DNA of 64,000 nucleotides from Orychophragmus violaceus (taxonomy: Eukaryota > Streptophyta > Magnoliopsida > Brassicales > Brassicaceae): assembly GCA_030180135.1 (NCBI GenBank), contig CM058232.1, positions 59,727,330 through 59,791,329 on the forward strand, in the 5' to 3' direction. The position numbers and the translations under genes are program-made. The notes under the pieces were generated by a model. It was given only the letters and a program-made list of their open reading frames with translations, had not been told where the DNA came from and searched no databases. Position 1 is the stretch's first letter; each line of letters begins with the position of its first letter. Below, piece by piece: positions 24,263 to 37,712 of the stretch.

Positions 24263-26200
24263 CAATGCTGGTCAACGCATGGGTTAACGCTGGTCAAAGT
24301 TCAGGTCAACAGTTCGACGTTATATGGGTTCGTGGGGTTCAGAGGTTCGTGGGTCTCAGAGTTCTGTCAACCGTTCTCAGGTCACATGCGTCATCCGTAA
24401 ATCAGTGTGAGTTGGCTAAACCGTTGCGTGTTGCATTTAGGATATAATCATATAGGTCCCAAAATTATAAACCATATAATCATAGGAATGCATACTTATA
24501 ATTGGAATCTGACAGATCGGTTTAGGATTAATTAAGTAACTCGGGCAATTAACTAAAAACTGATAGGGAATAATAACGGCATGTTAGATACATTAATTGA
24601 TTGATTGATTGTATCGTTGATTGCTTGATTGGGTGTTGCATACATATTGAACGCCATGCTAGGATATATATATATATATATATATTATATGAACGTATGT
24701 AAATTAGTCTATATACGAGAAATTACGAGTTAATTAAAATATGGATAAAATGCATATCGAACCTTAGAGTATGAAAACCAGGTTGGGTTAAGTAATTAGT
24801 TGTGAATTATTAGGGCTAGGGAGTAAGTAAGTTTAGTAACTCCAATTTAGGGCTAGGGAGTAAATAAAACACATAACAAACCTCAATGTGACGGATTTGG
24901 GGTAATTAAACATAGTACTATTTAAATAGGAATTTAAAAGATATAATCGGGGGTTGAGCCGTCTAGGGAGTAAGTAAGTTTAGTAACTCCAATTTAGCGG
25001 TAAGATAATTGAGTATTTAAAACTGAAATTTAAGATAAGTTGAATTGGGGCTACAGGGTTAGTAGGCTTAATAATTCCAAGGTAGCAGGTTAATATGAAT
25101 TAGGGTTAAAACTAAGAATTAAAGATTAATTAAACCTAAGTAATTATCTAATTGGTGATGTGGTTGATTGTGTGATTGTTATCTACTCCGGTGTTGGGCC
25201 GAGTAGACTGTTAACTGCTTTATTGTTTATCTACTTTGGTGTTGGGCCGAGTAGACTGTACTGGTAGAGACTTACTCCGGTACGAGACCGGGTAAGTCTG
25301 TGTATTGATACCTATTACGGTGCGGGACCGGATAGATCAGGTTGTGTTGATGAATGGTGGTAGGACTTGTAGGATAGACTGGGTACTGGGATTGAGATAG
25401 GGTTTCTATTTGACCTTTTCGGTCTTGCGTGATAGAGTTCCAGTGAGTCTGCTTGTTTACATTACTGTTATTAGGACTCTATAGGGTACGTTAGATCCCG
25501 CAAGTCGAGATATGGCGTTCCGGTACTTTCTGCCCGATTGGATCCGTGGGAGTTTAGTTCCTGGTTAGTTCACTTACCTTTGTGTAGTGGTTCTGCCAGG
25601 AGTTAACCTATTAAGCGGCGTCTGTAGGTGTGTAGTCCTGAGAATACGGGGTCACGTCTAGGGGGAGATTGAGTCACCGCGTATCGATGGACAGAGAACG
25701 GTGTTCTAGTCGTAGGACTTCGTGTTCACGTCTAGGAGTCGTGGGAGGTTTTAGTTACCGTGGGGTAGCTAAGTGTTCCCGTGGAAGTTACTGAGTTCAC
25801 GTTTGGGGCCATGGTGTGGAGATAGCGATAGAGCGTGTTAGTTAGATCGAGTCTAATCGAGGGCATGTGCCACAATGTTCTCGATTTCCTTCATTGATGA
25901 TATGTGTTGTTAATTGAATGCTTGAGTGTTGTTGAGCTCATTACGACTTGGTAGCACGTAATCAACCATCTTATTATAATGCTTGTTATTGTTTGTTATT
26001 TTGGGTTTGGGTGGGATTCTTTTAGTTTAGAAGCATGTTTATTTGGGAGCCAACTCACTGGATAATTTTAGATTCCTCATCAGACTCATTATGTGTTTTT
26101 CAGGTTTGGCTTAGCTCGGCGGACGCGTAGGGCACTCGGAGTAGTTTCGGGATTCACATTAGGTTGTGGTTTGTTTTCGACTTGATCGCATGGTTTTATT
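24263..26200. other. Repeat-rich, LTR-like DNA without a gene
   Basis: No convincing frame. Visible structure: GTCAACG/GGTCAACGC short repeats (24260-24310), an AT microsatellite (24664-24684), two copies of CTAGGGAGTAAGTAAGTTTA (about 24816 and 24961), and two copies of GGTGTTGGGCCGAGTAGACT (about 25182 and 25231) followed by related ACTCCGGT / GACCGG units. A stretch ending CATTATGTGTTTTTCAGGTT near 26090 resembles the end of long Ty3/gypsy LTRs, but no primer site follows. Confidence 0.4.
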
Positions 26201-27855
26201 TCTCGGCCACACTTATATATTAATAGTGAGGGTAAAGCTCCTTTCCCCACGTACAAATTGATAGACGATGCTAGAATGAGATTACCTGAATGTGTGAAAC
26301 ATGCAGTCAAATTCCCAGATGGCTATGCGGCCGACTTAGCTAGTTGGGCTGATATGGAGAACAATAAGTTTTCAGGATGAAGAGTCATGACTGCAATGTT
26401 TTTATGGAGCAGCTACTTCCATTTATCTCTGCCGACCTCTTAGACCAGAACTTCCACCTTGCGTTATCATGTGCTTATTAATTTTACTTATAGTGTAGTA
26501 TACGAATATTTAATAAGTAAATATTGGGTAGAGTATTTTATATTTAACAACAGTTTTAAAATATATATATATATATATATATATATTGTAGGGGTTGGAG
26601 GTTTTTTTCTGTGACCTATGATCAAGAACTATTCAAAAAAGTCGCGTCAAAATTCTCAAAGAAAACATTGTTTTAATCACATGCAATTTGAAAAATATAT
26701 TTCCAACATTATTTTTCGACGTGATGGAGCACTTGCCGATACATCTTCCCTACAAAGCTGAATTAGGAGGTCCGGTGTAATATAAGTGGATGTATCCTTT
26801 TGAAAGGTTCTTCAAAAAGTTGAAAGGGAAAGCAGAAAACAAAAGTTATGCGGCAGGATCCATTATTCAATCATATATCAAAGAGGAGGTAGCTTATTTC
26901 TCAGAGCACTGCTTTGATGCGAATATAATAACGAAATCAAGGTAAACGCGCTATGGCTAATCACATGTTCACTTTTCTATTTGTGAGACACACATGGTAG
27001 CTATTAACTAATTATCAATTTTTCTAAAGTAATTAATTTGGTCAGGTTAACCAGATTCACTTAAGATGAAATCCCCTTTTATTATCTCAATGTTCCTGAT
27101 ATATCTACTCAAGTTCGCCGTCCAAGTAGAAGAATGCAAGAAATTTGGCTTTCAGAGGAAGACTATAAATGCACACATGAATTTGTTCTGCGAAAGTGTG
27201 GTTTTTGTGAGTCACTAGAGAGGTATATATAATTTGGCATGTCTTATCCTTCGGTTTAAGATATTTCCACTATATATTATTTCTCATATAAGTTTTGGTC
27301 GAAATTAAAGCATGTTCTAAGATTATATGTCTATAAATATCCAAAACTCTCCAAAAAAGAAATCTCCGCAAAAAGACCCGAAGAATATCCTATCTGGGTG
27401 GAAGATTATGTATGTGTAAAATTCTGTCATACCTATATATACAATATATATTTATATCAATTTTTTTAATTGCTCTATATTCGATATTTTCTTTTCTATA
27501 TACATGTTACTTATTGGAAAAAAATATATCATTTTCCTCTTTGGGTGCTAGAGATAGTGCATGGACCCGTGCATAAGGCTAAAACTTAGCCTACCTATTT
27601 TACAAGAGTATATTTGTTTCATGCGGAGAATCATGGCGAGGGACAAAAGACATGTCTATTGTGTACGTGTTAAATGAGAGAATTATGCTAATGCATCTGA
27701 TGAGGCTTTTTCCACGAGATCTTAACTGATATCATACAGCTCGAGTATGAGGGAATTGTGAATTTGAGAATCACACTTTTTAAGTGTAACTGGCATGACC
27801 CTATGATCGGTTGAGGCACTCGGAGGAGTAATGCTGGCATTTTAGACGTTCTTTC

Positions 27856-28552
27856 TGTAGGAACTTGGGCCAATTCTAACAGTTTCAGAATCCCACAAGT
27901 TCTAAGCCTAGGATCTAGGGTTTAGTTAATTGAATCATTAGGGATGATCTCGTGTTTACCTGGAGATTTGCAGCGGAATGATGAACAGGTAATTGAGATC
28001 AAGAGCGCCTCAGATGCTGCGCCTCTACTGCAGTCCACACGCACACAAGCTGGAATCCGCCGGGATGCTAGTGCCGGAAATCGGATCTCCAGGGAAAAAA
28101 GTGTTTAGAGAGGTGGCTGCCAAAAATCAACAACTGGGGTTCCAGGTCGTTCATATAAACCTATATATAGACCTGGAATGACTAAACCGATCATTGGACT
28201 AATTCCAATTCGTTTAAGTCATCAAATCGAAACATCATTTTCGAAACCCGGCCTGTGTCGATCGACACACTATTGTGTCGATCGATCTCTTAAAATTCGA
28301 TATCAATGTGTATTGGATACACATTGACCAGACCATATGCCAATGATCAAACCCATACAAAGTGTATCCAGATTGCTTAGGTGTGTGACCCTGTAGGTTC
28401 ACATAATACTAGCAATGAGTTACAACTCATTTGTCATAAGCGGCTTCTAGCAAAACATTATGACCACCTAGTATCACATGAATTGTCTGATCTCGACTAT
28501 ACAACTATCATGCAGAGTAAGTACAATATGATTTCAGGACACAATCCCAACA
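27856..28552 (-). repeat. Copia-2 3' LTR
   Basis: 697 bp. Carries GTGTCGATCGACACAC followed by GTGTCGATCGATC near 28256-28290, the same palindrome family as the Copia-1 and Copia-3 leaders. Confidence 0.93.
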
Positions 28553-29379
28553 ATCTCCCACTTGTACTGGAATCATCTATTCCCATAATCCCTTTATCGC
28601 TATATCTCGATATGGCATAAGGCAAGAAACTGTGTCATCCTTATTATAGCCAACATCATGTTCATCGAACTCCTGATTTATACTGATAAAACAAACGACT
28701 GACAATCACCTCGTTTGAGCACGGCCATGCATTTTCTCAGTATCAAATCTTCGATGGGCCCTGAGATATTTATCTCCTGTTATATAGGAGGGACAAATCC
28801 CATCTTGTTCCATCCCTGTTTCTACACACACTTCATGATACGCCTAAGCAATGCCGTTATAGCCGCCAGTTATGGAACGACGTTTGACAAGGTCAAAGCG
28901 CACCAATTCACATGCTAGAAAGCATGATGAACTCTTGTCTAAGGACTATACTCTATAGTCGTAATGAGAACTTCTCATGACACTGATATAACTATCCTGT
29001 AGAGTTCTCATTAGCGGGTCATGTCCGATCATATGTTCACCAACATATATCTATGTGACTGACGTTGATACTCATATCAATGACTCCATCAAACTTAGTC
29101 ATACGTCACCTCACATACTAGTCTTAACGGTTGTTAGTGTCCCACTTTAACAACCTATGACCAGGGACAATCATAATTGTATGTCGTCTTTCACTCATAA
29201 GGTTTCATGATCAAGTCCTCAACTTGATGACCTATAAAAATGAACATAAAATACTTCGGGACCATTATTTAATTATCCAATAATCAAATAATGCTGATGT
29301 CAGTTTTTCATAAACATGACCATAGCATGTCTATGTGAGCATCATAACTATCATAACTCCCACTAGAATCAAGACCACG

Positions 29380-31735
29380 TCTTCAGATATCTAGTACCTA
29401 CAGCAACAGTATGAAACTCGTGCTTAGGTTGTGAGAGAGGCTGCGGTGTTCTTGCTTGGAACCATTCCAATAAACCACACCGCTATTCATTAATAAGCAC
29501 TATTCTACGGTCCCCTGCTTGGAGCCCTTCCAACAGATAGCACCGCTACACAGACAAAGAGACATAACCAGGTGGGAACCGGGAGTCGTCTTTGTCCGTA
29601 AAACTACTCTTAATATATTCGTCACTTCCTCAGTTGAACAAGAACCTATCCTTAGTGTTTCTCAAACACTTGGGGATATTCCTTACCACTGTCCAGTGAC
29701 TTTTATCGGAACATATTGGTATCTTCTCGTCATGCTTTTATGCGTAAGCTGCATCTAGACGAGCGCAAAATATGGCATTCATGATGGATTCTATTACAGA
29801 AGCATAAGGAATCACACTCTACTAGCTCAACCAGTGTCCAAGACACTTCTTCTTGCTAAGATTATTGCCACAAGACCTTTGGTGTGAAGCCATTCTTGGA
29901 ATCATGCATATTGGAACTGTCCAATACCTTATCAACATAAGGATTCTGACACGATCCATTTAGCCTACCCAATCTATTTCAATAGATCCTTATTCCAAGA
30001 ACCCACGTGGCTTCTCCCATGTCTATCGTTGAAAATGACTTCCGACCTAAGTCACATAAGACTTAAGCGACGGAACGTCGTTTAAGAGAATAAGCATGTT
30101 ATATACATACAATGTGAGAAATGCAACTACGCTCCCACTAGTCTACTTGTATACGCACAGTTCCTTTTCGTTCCTGATCAAGTCAAAACTTTTGACCGTT
30201 TTAACAAAACGTAGATTCCAACTCCAAGATGTTTGCTTCAATCCAGAAATGGATCGGTGAAGCTAACATGCATACCTAGCAAATTTTCGGAGTTGGGGCT
30301 CACCATCGCTTCTTGAATTTCGCATGCTCATCACTTTTCAATGATCAACAGATCACGGCAATCGGTCACGAGAAATCACTCTCGGGTCAGTGACGGATCC
30401 ATTCGGATCTGCGAACTTCAGGCTCCACAGGTGTAGGTCCTACAGCACTTTGTAGATCTAACCGCTGCTCTCCCATGGCAGGTTGAGCAGCCTCCTGTGT
30501 TCCTCAAATTTTTTTCGAGCTGTACTTCCACTCCCACTGTTTTTCTTGGAAAGAAACTTTCTATCTAGAAAAACAGAGTTCCGAACAACGAAACTTTATT
30601 CTCGGATTGGTTGCAAAAGTAATAAGCCTCGGTTTCCTTAGGACAACCAGCGAAGCAGCACTTATCAGATTTGGGTTCAAGCTTGTCGGTTGACAACTGC
30701 TTTGCATAAACCTTGCAATCCCAATTAATCAGGAAAACATACTTGGAAAACTTCCAGTCCACATCCAATGTGGTGTCTTTCAACTGATTCTGATAGAAAC
30801 CTATTTGGCGCAAATACATACATTTCTAGAGCGTATTCCTAAAAAGATAATGGAAGATTCATGTGACTCATCATTAATCGGAGCATATCCAATAGGGTCC
30901 GATTCATTCTCTCAGAAACACCATTAGGGTTTTTCCAGGAGAAATGAGCTGTGAGACGACTTCACACTCACTTAGATGATCATTGAATTCTCGAATCAAG
31001 TATTCTCCTCCGCGATCTAATCGAGGGTCTTTAATACTTTTGTCATATCGGTTCTATACTTCATTCTAGAACTCCTTTGACCATTTCAAAAGATTCCTAC
31101 TCGTGTCTCATCAAATGAACACAACCATACTTACTGAAGTCATCAATAAGGTAATGAAGTACTGAAGATTTCCTCTGGCACTAATGCTCATCGGACCATA
31201 TACATCAGTACCTGTAAGGCTCAATAAGCCTCTGGCCCTTTTCTTTAGCTCTGCTAAAGAAACCTTAGTCATTTGGCCCTGCAAGCAGAATTCATATCTC
31301 ATACGATTTATAATCAAATAAGCCTAAAAGCCCATAATTATGGAACTTCTGAATCCGCTTCACTCTATGTGGTTGAAACGACTATGCTTAGGAAAATCGA
31401 TTTCGAGTCTTCAGACTTAAACCGTTTGGTATTTATGTTATATATACAAGCGTACATTGGTTTAAGATATAAAACCCATTATCAAAAGGGGTGCTACCAT
31501 GTAATATTTCATTAAGATCAAAAGAGCAAAACTTGTCTTTTCTCAAAATGAAAAACATCCAAATTCTTACAAGAAAATGAAGGACATCTCTGCATAAAAG
31601 CAGGTACATAGTAGCAATTACTTAATTCAAAAACCAAGCTTGAAAGGCTCCTACAAGTGGAGAATCTCTACGGCTCATGCATCAACCATTGCTCCATACC
31701 AGACACGCAGTTCCACTTGTCCTTTCTTCAACGTT
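29380..31735 (-). pseudogene. Copia-2 pol remnant
   Basis: Only islands survive on the minus strand. One is an integrase-start piece with GTDVYGPMSISARGNLQYFI (around 31130-31240). Another has KQLSTDKLEPKSDKCCFAG and KETEAYYF (30600-30720), matching the integrase C-terminal region of Copia-3. The RT/RNase H part is recognisable only as nucleotide similarity. Confidence 0.75.
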
Positions 31736-33878
31736 CTACTGTTGCTTAAGCCCTGCATTTTTCAAAAATATCAGTACCACAACTAGTATCCAATACCTAC
31801 GTAGAACTTGAAGTGATAACACAATACCAGAAGAAGAAGAAGTCCCGTACATCTTCTCCATCTCTTGTGAATCTTCCAAGAATTTAATGCAATTTCTCTT
31901 CCAATGCCCAAACTCTTCACAGTAGCAGCACTTACCAACATCAGATGGGCCAGGCTTGGGATTATAAGATGACACAGGCTTATCCTGATTCCAAATCTGG
32001 ACGGCCCTGCCTCTACCCTTGTCTAGACAAGATTTCTCAAATTTTTTACCCTTTATGATGTTTTGCTCAACTGTCTTGAGCATGCCATGCAGCTCAGTCA
32101 ACGTCTTTGTCAAGCCATTCTTGATATAGCTCTTTATAAACTTATCATAACTTGACGGCAGTGACTGCAGAATGATCTCAGTAGCCAACTCTAGGCTAAC
32201 AGGACAATCCAGTTTCCCCAGGTTATCAATGTAACCCATCATTTTAATGACATGAGGACTCACTGGAGCATCCTCTGGTAGCTTGCACCTAATGAGAGAC
32301 TTAACCATCTGGTATCTCTCAACTCGTGCTTGATCCTGAAACTTCAGTTTCAGGCTGGTGATCATCTCGATTGGCGACTCCATGTTCTCGTGTTGACTCT
32401 TTAAGTCCGAGTTCATGGTAGCCAACATCAGACCACACACATCTACCACATCAATATAATGCTTATTCCAAACATCATATACTGCATGCGAGGCATTGGT
32501 CCCAAGTCTCTCGGGGAGAGCTTTCTCAAGGACATATTCCTTACTCTCTTGCTTGAGAATAAATCTCAAGTTCCGATACCAGTCCAGGAAATTTGATCCA
32601 TTTAACTTGTCCTTCTTGATAGGTCAAGAATTAATCCCTATACTAAACTGCAAGTGTACAGCAATGTCAAAGTAGTATATAGGGTTATCGAATCCACAGG
32701 GACACTTGGTCTCAAGAGAATCAAACCGTAGGGAATGAATACTAGAAATAAGCAATGTGATTGTATTGAAAGTAGTGCAAGAAAGTAAATCAGTAGCAGA
32801 GATTATCGGTTGTGAAAGCAAGTAATTAAAAGCGTCAAACCTAGGGTATTCTCAGGAAATCAGACTAGCAGACAGTTCATTCAGCAAGGATCTAATTAAG
32901 CGCAGTTCTAGAACTCAAAACACAGATATAGAATTAACCAAATTCCTTTGCGATAATTCTCTAAGTCTAAGTGCAGCAAACCAAACTTCCGTTTGCGAGA
33001 ACTAACAGATTAAACTAGCAATAAGTTCGAGTTTGATATGTTCACAATTATCCTAAACCAAACTTTCGTTTGCGCAAAGTTTAATTGCCCAATTTAATTA
33101 GTTCTGGTTCCTAAACCCCACTTCCGTGACGTATTTAGCAACCTAAGATCTAGATTCTAATTGATCAGGTTAGAACTAGCTTTAAGCACAATTAAATTGA
33201 AGAACAGATATAGTTTGAATCCTTAACTGAAATTGAACAAGTCTAGCAAGTCATGAAATCCTATGTGAGAAACCCTAAGTCTAACTAGGAATCTACTCAG
33301 ACATAGATAATGAAAACATGATCATATGATAAGTAAATTGCATAAAAGAATAAGAGTAAAAGGGGTTCGAAATCTTCTCCAAATACAGATGATGAATCAG
33401 GTTCAGATCAGCCCCCCAAAAGCTCTAAAAATCCTCTGCTCTTAATTATAAAGTCTATGGTAAAAAGTATAAAGCGTCTCTAATAAAAACTCTAAAAACT
33501 CTATTATATAGGCATAATCTCGGCCAAGGGCTTCTTTGTAAATATCAGGAACTTCTGGATCAAAGTGCAAATTCTTCACTCTTCTAAACCGCCGAGTTTT
33601 TGGCCCATCTCGCTGGTGCAACGATCGTTGCTAGAGTGCAACGATCGATACCTTTCTCTGTTTCGGACAGTGAACTCTATCTCTCGGCCAATCACTCCAA
33701 AAATCTCCAAAACGCTCCATAATCTCCAATTTAGCTCCCAACCTGATTATACCTGTAAAAGACTCTAAAATAACACAAAAGACACTAAAACACATCTATA
33801 TCATGGTCTAAAATGGGTAAAAACCATGATATATCACTTCTCAAGGACGGATCGCAACGAGAAAGTAGTTTTAGACAT
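31736..33878 (-). pseudogene. Copia-2 gag, split by a solo LTR
   Basis: The start ATG at 33878 gives MSKTTFSLRSVL, interrupted at 33837 by a 1220-bp insertion. It continues from 32616 with DKLNGSNFL, RFILKQESKEYVLEKALPER, QSLPSSYDKFIKSY and the CCHC knuckle CCYCEEFGHWKRNC. After the knuckle the frame shifts, losing the protease LDTG context. The sequence is close to Copia-1 Gag. Confidence 0.85.
32617..33836 (-). mobile_element. Solo LTR inserted in Copia-2 gag
   Basis: 1220 bp bounded by TGATAGGTC and GATATATCA, flanked by the 5-bp duplication CTTCT (32612-32616 and 33837-33841). Read on the minus strand it starts TGATATATCATGG and ends GACCTATCA, and near its 3' end contains the complement of CGAATCCACAGGGACA, a stretch seen in many plant LTRs. 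No internal coding domain or second LTR is present, so it is probably the product of LTR-LTR recombination. The parent family is unlike Copia-1, -2 and -3. Confidence 0.85.
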
Positions 33879-35309
33879 AGGCTGAAAACTAAGAAAAGAA
33901 AAATTTTAGTTATGAAGTTCAGGAAATAAGAAATCTTATCTAATAAGAAAACTCGCATTATATTCAAACTATGTTTCCTCTATGAATATAATGATACAAG
34001 ACCCATACTTCACCAAAATCTGAGTGGACGACTCACCATCACCCAAACTTCAATTATCTAGGTAAGCAAATCATTGCTAATTGTACCCAGTACAACTCTT
34101 GGTCGCAGATAAGACAATCCATGTCTCATCCACTCTGATGTCTCTGGGCCCAGAACTTCTGATAGCCCAGTCAAGTAAACCAATCTTTTCAGTCTTGTGA
34201 TCATTGACAGTCGCACTGAAAGTCTATCAATGATCACCTGCCTTACTCATGTAATTGTAGATACCAAGGACTCCAAGACTATCCAACAACGAAATGAGTC
34301 TTGACAGTAGACAAGATTGGGCAAGACATCAAGGTCACTTGATATTTAGTTGAGGAAACGGAACTTTAAAAGGTTAGTAAATCAATCTCTTAGGTCATGT
34401 AATTGTTTATGTCAAGCACTGCAAGACCATCAACACAACTACCTGCCTTACTCATGTAATTGTGGACACCAAGCTCTTGGCAAGACTATCACAACAACGA
34501 AATGAGTCTTGACAGTTGACCATATTGAAAACTAAGCTTTGATCTAATACACATCCAATGTGTATTCAATGGGTTTAGAACATGTTTAACTTTTAATTTT
34601 AATTGAGTTTTAATTGTTCTAACAAAAGTGGGTTAGGTCATTTGGTTCGGTTTCTCAATCATTTGGTTCAATAACCAAACGATTACGGTTCGCATCCAAC
34701 CTTAACAAAACCCGATAACCGGTCAATCCAATTGAACCGATTCAATCAGTTTTAACTAATCGCGATAACCGGTCCAATCCAATTGAACCGACTTATCCAA
34801 TCAAACTGATCTTAACCAATCAAATCGGTTTATGTTAATTGAGATAACCAGTTCAATCCAATTGAACCAATTCATCCAATTCAAACCGATCTGATCAGGA
34901 GGGTATCAGGAAATTTAACCATGCGAGATAACCAGTTCAATCCAATTGAACCGATCTATCCTTTCGCACAGCCTGTGTCGATCGATGCACCCAGTGTGTT
35001 GACCGACACAGTGCGATCTCTAAGATCGATACCCAAATTTTAATAAGCGTATTCGCGGTGCATCGACCGACACAAGCTTGTGTCGATCGACACTGTACGA
35101 AAACCCTAAAATTTTATAATCGTTTTCGCGGTGTGTCGACCAACACAAACTTGTGTCGATAGACACTGTGCGAAAACACAGGTTCATTGTTTTCGATACA
35201 AACAAAATCCGAGATCATATTTATCAAAACGAAAATCAACAAGCATCAACTTATTCAAATACAACATTATTCGAATTCCATGCTTCAGATTCAATGATTA
35301 AACCCAATA
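33879..35309 (-). other. Copia-2 untranslated leader with TCGATCGA motifs
   Basis: No coding region. Repeated words include AACCGGTCCAATCCAATTGA (34740-34960, several copies), two related ACCTGCCTTACTCATGTAAT units (34237 and 34441), and a GTGTCGATCGAC / ATCGACCGACACA cluster (34975-35165). The primer site TGGTATCAGAGC follows on the minus strand at 35310-35321. Confidence 0.7.
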
Positions 35310-35322
35310 GCTCTGATACCAC

Positions 35323-36023
35323 TGTAGGAACTTGGGCCAATTCTAACAGTTTCAGAATCCCACAAGTTCTAAGCCTAGGATCTAGGGTTTAGTTAATTGA
35401 ATCATTAGGGATGATCTCGTGTTTACCTGGAGATTTGCAGCGGAATGATGAATAGGTAATTGAGATCAAGAGCGCCTCAGATGCTGCGCCTCTACTGCAG
35501 TCCACACACACACAAGCTGGAATCCGCCGGGATGCTAGTGCCGGAAATCGGATCTCCTGGGAAAAAAGTGTTTAGAGAGGTGGCTGCCAAAAATCAACAA
35601 CTGGGGTTCCAGGTCGTTCATATAAACCTATATATAGACCTGGAATGACTAAACCGATCATTGGACTAATTCCAATTCGTTTAAGTCATCAAATCGAAAC
35701 ATCATTTTCAAAACCCGGCCTGTGTCGATCGACACAATACTGTGTCGATCGACACACCTCTTAAAACTCGATATCAATGTGTATCCAATACACATTGACC
35801 AGACCATATGCCAATGATCAATCCCATACAAAGTGTATCCAGCTTGCTAAGGTGTGTGACCCTGTAGGTTCACATAATACTAGCAATGAGTTACAACTCA
35901 TTTGTCATAAGCGGCTTCTAGCAAAACATTATGACCACCTAGTATCACATGAATTGTCCGATCTCGACTATACAACTATCATGCAGAGTAAGTACAATAT
36001 GATTTCAGGACATAATCCCAACA
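35323..36023 (-). repeat. Copia-2 5' LTR
   Basis: 701 bp, adjacent to the primer-binding site. About 98% identical to the left LTR, with differences concentrated around the TCGATCGA pair (near 35725-35760). Confidence 0.93.
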
Positions 36024-36659
36024 CTTTCATCAAGACGATACAACAAACATGAACCATTTGTTCTATGTACTTATGTTCATTACCGGTAAATCTTATTGCC
36101 TTTAAATATGTATGTATATACCTTCATTCAGTACATACATATTGCTCAACTTCACAAACGGATCAATTTTGTTATATCTCGTATCCATACACAAAGAAAC
36201 CTAAGCATCAATGGCAAAATGTTGTTCAAGTCAACCCGAGGGGAAATATTTCAGGAGATTATGGTGACATGGAACTGATTATTTGGCAACAATAAAATGA
36301 TGATCCTGAGATGAAGATTAGAATCGAAGATACCATATCGAGAATTGGGTACAAGGAGGACACCCACCCAATACATCTTGATTAGAGGTTGGGGATGGGG
36401 AACCAGAAGATGAATTCCAGTGTAATTTATCCTCTTCTGATGATGACGATGAAGAAAATGATGAAAAACCATAGTAATATGTTTATTAAATTTGTCGTGT
36501 AATTCACCATCTTATCAATTGCGAAACTGTACTAATTTTTTTATTTCACCAATTACACCCGCTAAACCCAACATTATATTTTTCTATAGCCGCAAACATT
36601 TATATTTCATTTCAAACATTCATGGTTTTTAACAAAGCATAATATTAGCCAAAGTAGCA

Positions 36660-37712
36660 AAAGAAAATCAATATTTATTGGAGACGAGCTTGAAGACTGG
36701 AGTTGTGGCATTTTCCCAAAGTAGCTTCAAACAAGAGTGTTGTTAGCCTTGATTTTCTTCGCCTTAAGGAATTCTCTCAGGCCACCAGTTAAATACAATC
36801 ACTGCATCCTACTATCAACAGTCATCACCAGTTAGACAGACCATTTCACTCCAATCTCATTCAACATATATATGGTCTTGCCTGCAGCCTTTTCTATTTC
36901 ATTAGCATTGCTGAATGACTGGGAAAGAGACTGCACATACAAAATATTGTGTTACACAATACAAAAATCAGAAACCATAAGCGAAATAAAGTTTACCACA
37001 ATTCTGCTACTCTTGATACTCTCTCCTGTGACATTTAGTGTTACAAAGTTCTCTTCATTTCCTGCAACAAATCATACAAACGCTAGATAGTACTAACAAC
37101 AAATAAATAAAAAACACTTTTAGTCTTGGAATACAGTATATTATAACTTACTCATGTCCTCCAGCCGATTTTCCGTTAAGAGTCTTTACCCATTGGAGTT
37201 CATAGCAACTGGGTCCAAATGCATGTACATGGAAATTTCCAAAATGCTCGAATATTAAAATGTCTACGACTCGGAAATTGTGTCCCTCGGCGAACTCTTC
37301 CCACCCTTCAGTAATTCTGTCCCCAACACGTTTCACAGGAAATTTTAGGTTACACTCATCAGGAGTGAGCTCACCAACTGTAATATAATCGAATATTAAA
37401 ACGTCTCCGACTCGAAAATTGTGTCCCTCGGCGAACTCTTCCCAGCCTTCAGTTATTCTGTCACCAACATATTTCACAGAAAATTTCAGGTTACACGCAT
37501 CTGAAGTGAGCTCACCAGCTGTAATATTAGTTTTTCCATCTATGTGGTCTTTATAGAATATTTTGGGATTCTCTGCAACGCCCAACAGAACCCAACTATG
37601 AAGAAGTATATAAGCATTACATATAGAGACAAAAAGAAAGGAATCACTAGTTACACACCACACCTGAAAGGAATTCGGGAAAAAGAAGCTTGAAGAAATG
37701 CGGGTTTCCCAT
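36660..37712 (-). pseudogene. REM-type B3-domain gene, broken
   Basis: Exon 1 (37712-37664) encodes MGNPHFFKLLFPEFLS and joins in phase to exon 2 (37572-37152) with ENPKIFYKDH. The B3 fold follows: GELTSDACNLKFSV, TEGWEEFAEGHNFRVGD, and HVHAFGPSCYELQW. Exons 3 (37061-36997) and 4 (from 36930) start a second B3 domain, NEIEKAAGKTIYML-GVKWSV, which meets a TAA at 36834. Recognisable REM sequence (LTGGLREFLKAKKI, WENATTPVFKLV) continues beyond it in shifted frames. Plant B3/REM proteins bind DNA and are often expressed in reproductive meristems. The first B3 domain holds an in-frame 141-bp duplication. Confidence 0.7.
37230..37530 (-). repeat. 141-bp in-frame tandem duplication inside a B3 domain
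   Basis: Two copies of a unit including TTGTGTCCCTCGGCGAACTC are offset by 141 bp (37271 versus 37412). They duplicate 47 residues running from GELT-D-CNLKF to FRV-D-LIF. Confidence 0.85.

Larger units (their letters stand above)
27856..36023 (-). mobile_element. Copia-2: LTR retrotransposon nested in the second TNP2 gene
   Basis: LTRs 27856-28552 and 35323-36023 have TG...CA ends, with the 5-bp duplication CTTTC at 27851-27855 and 36024-36028. The primer site lies at 35310-35321 and the purine tract beside the left LTR (28553 onward), so it reads right to left. The LTRs differ at roughly fifteen places (about 98% identical by eye), making it older than Copia-1 and Copia-3. It contains a 1220-bp solo LTR in gag and a dead pol. 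Confidence 0.95.
26225..36470 (+). pseudogene. Second, decayed TNP2-type CACTA transposase, split by Copia-2
   Basis: Pieces in order: PECVKHAVKFPDGYAADLAS with MKSHDCNVFMEQLLPF (26280-26450); FDVMEHLPIHLPYKAELGGP, WMYPFERFFKKLKGK and IKEEVAYFSEHCFDANII (26700-26942, DUF4218); QVRRPSRRMQEIWLSEEDYK (about 27110-27225); LKHVLRLYVYKYPKLSKKE (about 27310-27410); and LEYEGIVNLRITLFKCNWHD (27740-27810, DUF4216). The gene resumes after Copia-2 with SSRRYNKHEPFVL and YTKKPKHQWQNVVQVNPRG (36185-36245). Stops and frameshifts occur in most pieces. It differs clearly from the CACTA-1 transposase, so it belongs to another family. Element termini were not found. Confidence 0.8.
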
